DNA of 64,000 nucleotides from Larix kaempferi (Eukaryota; Streptophyta; Pinopsida; Pinales; Pinaceae): contig BSBM01000870.1 of assembly GCA_027924585.1 (NCBI GenBank), forward strand, positions 248,001-312,000, written 5' to 3'. This document shows, piece after piece, positions 59,160 to 64,000 of this stretch. A program made the translations under genes and the position numbers. Each line of letters starts with the position of its first letter. The first letter of the stretch is position 1. The notes below the pieces were generated by a model. That model did not search any database and had not been told where the DNA came from. It saw nothing but the letters and a program-made list of their open reading frames with translations.

Positions 59160-60204
59160 TATTATAGGTCAAATTTGCACTTCTCCATCCGTGATCACAT
59201 TACGCTATCGATCACACAAAAGGAAAACATGGATTGAAGAGCTAGGTTGGCCTAGGTGATGCATGGACTGTACTTACCCCTCTGCAGTTGACAAAACCCT
59301 ATTTTATTTGACATTTTGACATGTTCCCTACTCTTTGTATAGAAAACTAGTGCACATCAGGACATGTGCGCTACTCCAGAAGCATGAAAGGCATGCACAC
59401 CAGCTAGTATGCCCTACTTTGCCATAAGGAAAGTAGCGCACACCTCAAAAAAAGTTGTAAACGCTGGTTGTAAAGAACTGAAGTTGCATATTGTGCGCTA
59501 CTATGTATTGAGAAAACTCGTGCACATCTTAAAATGTAATAAAAAATATATTAATTTGACGAATTGGGATTAGTTGAAGTTGGTTTGCAACTTCCCCAAC
59601 TTCCCAATCAAACTACCTCTAGATCCAAACTGCCTACCTTATCCCATAAATACAAGGGGGATAGAAGAGAGAGACTAGACTCAATCTAGAAAACAATATT
59701 GAGGAGGAGAAACTATGCATTAAGGGTTGTTATGTTGGAGGAATTCCAAAGTTAGTGTGAAGAGCAGGAGCCCAGAATCCGGTTGCACAAGCACTCTAAA
59801 TGATCAGGTATAATTGTACTAATTATTGCTTTTTGACAATAAAGGTGGAAATACCGTTCCTGTCCTAATCAAATGTCTAATGGATTGAATATTTGTTTGT
59901 TTTAATGCTTGATTGTAGTTGATGTCTAAATTGTTTTTCAATTTTAACATTTTTATATCAGTCAAGATACACTGAGGAAGGTATATTTTGTATTGCAGGT
60001 TCACCAAACGGAAGATCAAGTGAAGGATCGATTGAAGGAGTGAGTGAAAGCTAGGATCGAACGTCGTTAATAAGGTATGCCTTCAAGAATCTTGATCTCT
60101 TTCCTTTTGTAGAATCCTATGTGATATGATCAATGTATTTACCTATCACCCCAGAAGTTGGTAGTGTCCCTCTCCTCGCTCTAAGGTAGAAATCCTGAAC
60201 AACA
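59160..60204 (+). repeat. Element N 3' LTR
   Basis: It matches 52092-53136 at the same length. The first bases read TATTATAGG where the partner has TGTTATAGG. It is followed by aatgt. Confidence 0.9.
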
Positions 60205-60529
60205 AATGTTGTATTGAAGCATTGGCTAAGATAATTGCATGATTGTATGACTTATGTTTTTATGCGTAAGAATTTGTTCTGAAAACTATGAGATGTTTCT
60301 AATCATGCAATTGAAATTGAATTGTAGGAAGGATTGTATGCATAATAGGTTATCATTGAAATGCCAACATGATTTGATAATTATGAAGTGTTACTAATCA
60401 TGTAATAATTGAATGTGATTTGTAGGAAAGATCGTGTGCTATGATCTACAAAAGAAGGATGATGAACACTTGTTCTGAAGAACAAGTGATGACTGTTCAA
60501 CAAGAAGACTTACAAATCAAGCATACTTT
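60205..60529 (+). other. Copia C leader, continued
   Basis: It resumes the leader after N and matches copia B (about 32560-32380, minus strand), including AGGTTAT and ATGATTTGATAATTATGAAG. Two TGTAGGAAxGATxGT words recur at about 60325 and 60421. Confidence 0.7.
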
Positions 60530-61613
60530 AGAAGTACAAAGGAAGTCTCATGGCTCGAGGATTCTCTTAGAAAGAGGGAGAGGATCACGGCAAGATGTTT
60601 TCTCCAGTGGCTAGACACACTTCCAGAGATAGATTACAGCCATGGATGACAAGACCATTCTCTTGAATGGTGTAAATGAAGAAGAAGTGCATATCCAGCA
60701 AACTCCCAAGATTCGATAGAGAATCACATGATTGAAGAAGTCTTTCTATGGGTTCAATAGATACCCAGGATCGATAGTCATTTGATGAGCTTGATGATCA
60801 CCACGGGTGATGCAGATTTCAACCTTTGCTACAAGGTTGAAGATGGTTTCTATATACAGATGGATGCATGAAGGAACTCACCATATAGTTCCAGTGATAT
60901 TGAGGCTCATATCAGTAGACCCATCTGACGGGATATGGCACTGAAAGATATGCAGAAGATCACTCAATGTAGAGTGTGAATGATGTTCACTCACTTAGGG
61001 AGGACAATACTCAAATATAGAAAAATCCACTTCAGAGGGAGTAGATCTCTGAGTTAAGGAATCTTGGAATGATGCTTGTGATTAGATATGTGGTTGAGAT
61101 CAGATGAGATTTTTCCTTAGTCAAGGAAATTGTGAAGTAGAGATCTGGGTATGATGCACTATTTTCTAGGCATGGAGGTGTGACAGAGTGGAGATGGAAT
61201 CTTCCTTGGACAAGGGAAGTATGCAGTAGAGATCCTGAAGAGGTTTGGGATGATGGACTACAAGGCCATGAACACACCTATGGCATCAAATATGAAGCTA
61301 TTGAGTGATGCTTCATAAGAGTCAGTTGATGCCACGATGTATCATCAGATGATTGGATATTTGATGTACCTGACGAATACGAAACCATATATTTTCTTTG
61401 CTATACACACATTGAGCCAGTTCCTCATAGATCCGATACATGTTCACTTGATTTCTACAAATCATATTCTAAGGTACATGAAGGGTACAGCTGATTATGG
61501 GCTCAAGTATGATGCAAATCAAAAGATTAACCTGGAGGGTTATGTTGATTCGAATTGGGTAGGCAGTTCCATTGATAGGAAGAGCACTTCGAGGTGCTAC
61601 TTCAGTATGGGAT
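60530..61613 (+). pseudogene. Copia C remnant of RT and RNase H
   Basis: Scraps of RT come first (MARGFS, a stop, then KMFSPVARHTS; 60550-60640), then a poorly readable part. The RT tail follows from about 61140: DLGMMHYFLGMEV, FLGQGKYAVEILKRFGMMD and MYHQMIGYLMYLTNTK. The reading ends YVDSNWVGSSIDRKSTSRCY. The RT catalytic YVDD is not found, so the centre is deleted. The last frame, from 61337, ends at the G2 LTR. Confidence 0.88.
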
Positions 61614-62723
61614 TGTTGAGGCCTCGGGGGTGTAGGGTAATTGCAAGGTGCTTGAACGGGTCCAAGGCTCCCAATAGAGGGTGAAAACCCATACTGAAAG
61701 GCCTTGAAAGACCCTACGCAAGGGCAGTTCTATCCCCAGCCTGTTTGGTATGGAAATCTCCCACCGATATTCGGCCTCGGCTGGCACTCTATGAGTTGCT
61801 GTTTCGATCAAAGGATCGGTTCTCCACTTAAGGAAAACAAAGGTAGGAAAACCTAATAGTGTCCCAACTTAACCTATTTAAAACAGAAAGATCTACTCTA
61901 GGATAGACCTATTCCAAGGAAAAGCTTGTTGTTGTGTAGATCAATCTTGATGCGAAAGGAACAAGTGTGTTTGCCAACTCAATAGAAATGTAAAAGATGT
62001 ATTTACTTGTTTACTTAGATCATAATCAATTAATGAAAATTAAATGACAATAACATAAGCATGTAAATGTGTTCAAGATAACTCTGTAATCACCTTGTTA
62101 ATTGAAAAATTAACAATGATTATTGAAATGTTGATCACTTGCAGAAATCGATAAAGAAAATAACTTGATTGACAGAAATTCAATTAAACATCTTCTTACA
62201 CAAATCAACTATAAAGAGAAATCGGTATAACAAATATTTATGTAAATCAATTACTTGCAAAGATCAACTACTGTAGATGACAATTTGAAGTAAGAAATCA
62301 GGCATCATCAAAGAAACTTGAAAAATAAACAAGAGATGATTCAAAAGATTACTTCACTGTATAAACGAAGTTTGTAAACAAAATTACAAAGCTCTGCTTG
62401 AGAGAGAGTATCTCCAGTTAATTTCCTACTGATTCCTAACTCAAAAATTATCAACCTCTAGCATCGAGAAGCATTCCTCCTTAAAAAGGAAATTACAATA
62501 GAGTACAAAATAGAAATTCCCAAATTATAGAGATTACAAAGTCAGATCGAGCTACCAATCCAGGGAATTCTGCCAAAATAATCTAAACAGTTTAGCTCGA
62601 ACGGCTACCTAAAAACATGAGATAAAGTTTGAAATATAGACCATCTTCCTATTTTGAGAAAATCCTGTAAGAAAATTGTGGAATTGAACAATTGGTCCAC
62701 TAGCTATTGACGACAAGCAAAAG

Positions 62724-63191
62724 TCAGTCTAGGAAATCTTCATGTGGAACCGCCACGGAATCCTTCGACTGATCCACAACATTCTCGAAGACAGAAAAAT
62801 ATGACAATGGGTCCTTCTCCTCAGGAGCCGATGGAATATCAGGTTCCTCATTGATTATAAAATCACGGATAATGGATTCATCTCACTCACGCTACTATTC
62901 ATCAATTTCCTCTTCATCCTTCTGAGGGGGTGGTATGCAAAGGGGAAGGATTTCTGAATTTTCCTTTTCGCTATCAATGTTGGTATCAAGAACACCCACA
63001 TCGAAAGGTGGTGACATAGGTTCTGGAAATAGAAAAGCATGAAGTTCTTCTTGCATATAATGCTCATCAGAGGATTGACAACCTATCTGCATGTTACTCA
63101 TCAAATCTTCAGGTAGAAAGCTTTCAAAATAAACTGGAAACTTATCTACCAAATACAAACAACGAACTAAATGCTTCATACTTGCAACCAT
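62724..63191 (-). pseudogene. LTR-encoded ORF, G2 version
   Basis: From the ATG at 63191 the frame has 156 sense positions or stops to TGA 62724. Three internal stops (TAG, TAG, TGA at about 62892-62897 and 62883-62885) cluster in a linker. It keeps MSNMQIG, EPMSPPFDVG, DFIINEEPDI and VFENVV of the G1 ORF in the same order. The N-terminal hydrophobic stretch is not kept. All three stops are one C-to-T change from CAG or CGA. Conservation between two separate elements supports a real ancestral protein. Confidence 0.65.
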
Positions 63192-63594
63192 ATTTAAGAA
63201 GGATTACCGAAAATCATAATAATTGAAAATGATAAGCTACTATAATTAAAATCATACGAATTCAAGACTGTAATCATTCGAACTGAAATGAAACGACGTC
63301 GCAGCATGTGTTAGCCCAGATTAGATCACGATGAAGTATATTTTAACAGAATCACACACGATTTGAATTTGGATGTGGAAACTGTCATTACGAACCAATC
63401 TAATCAAGCATTCATATCTTCAAAAGTGATCATGAGATGAGAATTGCGGTAAAAAAACTAGTTGTAAAACAATGTAAACAAGGCATCAAAACATAAGTTT
63501 GAATGACGAAATTTCATCCACCAGATCAAGTAAATCGATGACTAGGATTAACCAAAAGAGGATGCGGGATGAGGTCTTGGAGATTTATTCACAA

Positions 63595-63960
63595 ATTTAT
63601 TCATGGTTTCCAAAAGCCACAACCCGAAAGTAGTGGGTTTCGGGTTTATAAACCGAGGAAAAACAAAAAAAAGGGGTTTCTGAAAGACGCAGCCCGAACT
63701 TGCGGGTTGTGGGTTTCACAAACACACAATGAAACTAAACAGAGAAACAAAAATCCGAAATCTGAAAGCCACAACTGCGGGTTTCGGGTTTCATAAAGAA
63801 TATTTCTCAAATATTATTAACAAGGAATTCCCGCAACCCGCACCTTTTGGGTTGCAGGTTTCGGGAAGGACAAACTCAAAATATCACAAATTAACTCCCG
63901 CAACCCGCACCTTTCGGGTTCGGGGTTTCGAGTTGAGAGAGGCAAAGTGCCAAAATACTT
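63595..63960. repeat. CGGGTT-rich tract in G2 LTR
   Basis: It contains CCCGCAACCCGCACCTTTCG and GCGGGTTTCGGGTTTC words in inverted pairs. It corresponds to the G1 tracts at 18995 and 36775. The + frames at 63569-63796 and 63729-63962 are by-products. Confidence 0.75.
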
Positions 63961-64000
63961 AAAATTTAAATCTTCCCGCAGCCAAAACATTTAGAAATTT

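Larger units (their letters stand above)
52092..60204 (+). mobile_element. Gag-protease-only Ty3/gypsy element N, TSD aatgt
   Basis: The target duplication is aatgt (52087-52091 and 60205-60209). The LTRs are 52092-53136 and 59160-60204, each 1045 bp. The right LTR starts TA instead of TG. The PBS-like TAGCGACTCCATTGGGGAAC is at 53140-53159, the type I associate with Tat/Ogre-like elements (tRNA-Arg). Inside are a gag-protease frame and long non-coding repeats, with no RT, RNase H or integrase, so it would need a helper. Confidence 0.9.
49179..61613 (+). mobile_element. Ty1/copia element C, 3'-truncated by G2, with nested gypsy N
   Basis: It has a 5' LTR (49179-49754), PBS (49755-49768, TGGTATCAAAGCTA, one mismatch from the usual CAGAG), a long leader (49769-52091, resuming at 60205), then decayed RT and RNase H up to 61613. 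The leader matches copia B base for base over long stretches. B also supplies the empty site for N (about 32550-32570). No gag, protease or integrase is recognised. C and B therefore share the same long leader and lack of coding. Confidence 0.88.
61614..64000 (-). mobile_element. Gypsy element G2, LTR part only
   Basis: It starts TGTTGAGGCCTCGGGGGTGT, clearly related to the G1 LTR start, and interrupts copia C. Landmarks in G1 order are the terminal block, AAATTAACAATGATTATTG (about 62110), the LTR ORF (62724-63191) and the CGGGTT tract. It is a diverged relative, not a copy of G1. The element continues past the window. The left flank is gggat. Confidence 0.88.

Noticed and set aside
1-64000. 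Host protein-coding gene, tRNA or rRNA
   Set aside because: Every recognisable protein segment belongs to a retrotransposon, apart from the unidentified LTR and element T frames. No tRNA or rRNA pattern was seen by eye; tRNA-like words are primer binding sites.

Overview
This is intergenic plant DNA made almost wholly of nested, decayed LTR retrotransposons. I found no host gene, tRNA, rRNA or CRISPR array. The density of old Ty1/copia and Ty3/gypsy insertions, their TATAAATAG-type LTR promoters, tRNA-iMet-type primer sites and a Tat-like gypsy element point to a seed plant with a large genome. A gymnosperm is plausible, but this is inference.

Layout. (1) 1-~14.5 kb: a Ty3/gypsy chromovirus on the + strand (gag, protease, RT, RNase H, integrase, chromodomain, then a 3' LTR from 11991). 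A copia element on the - strand (D, 1741-8685) is inserted in its RT. A second RT copy (8709-9395) and a solo D-type LTR (9396-9987) follow, so the locus was rearranged. (2) ~14.53-38.91 kb: copia A (+), 5'-truncated, split inside RNase H by gypsy G1 (16585-37422, - strand, TSD ggatg). G1 has about 3.03 kb LTRs and a gag-pol with an extra archaeal-type RNase H before the RT. Its upstream LTR is itself split by copia B (28188-35506, - strand, TSD atgat). (3) 38.92-47.43 kb: T, a gag-only copia-type element (+). Its 3' LTR holds copia F (40882-46958, - strand, TSD gtaaa). (4) 47.44-64 kb: a copia RT scrap (H), then copia E (from 47877), then copia C (49179-61613, +). C holds N, a gag-protease-only gypsy element (52092-60204, TSD aatgt). 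C is cut at 61614 by G2, a relative of G1 that runs off the window.

Four insertions are proven by exact 5-bp target duplications, and two also have empty-site paralogues in the window. D, A, B and C are related copia families sharing LTR and leader blocks.

The most unusual content is a conserved ORF inside the LTRs of G1 and G2, on the element sense strand (17750-18274, 35566-36090, 62724-63191). It is not gag or pol. Next come an unexplained 300-codon frame after the short gag of T, the gag-protease-only element N with a duplicated zinc knuckle, and the partly duplicated chromovirus/solo-LTR locus.
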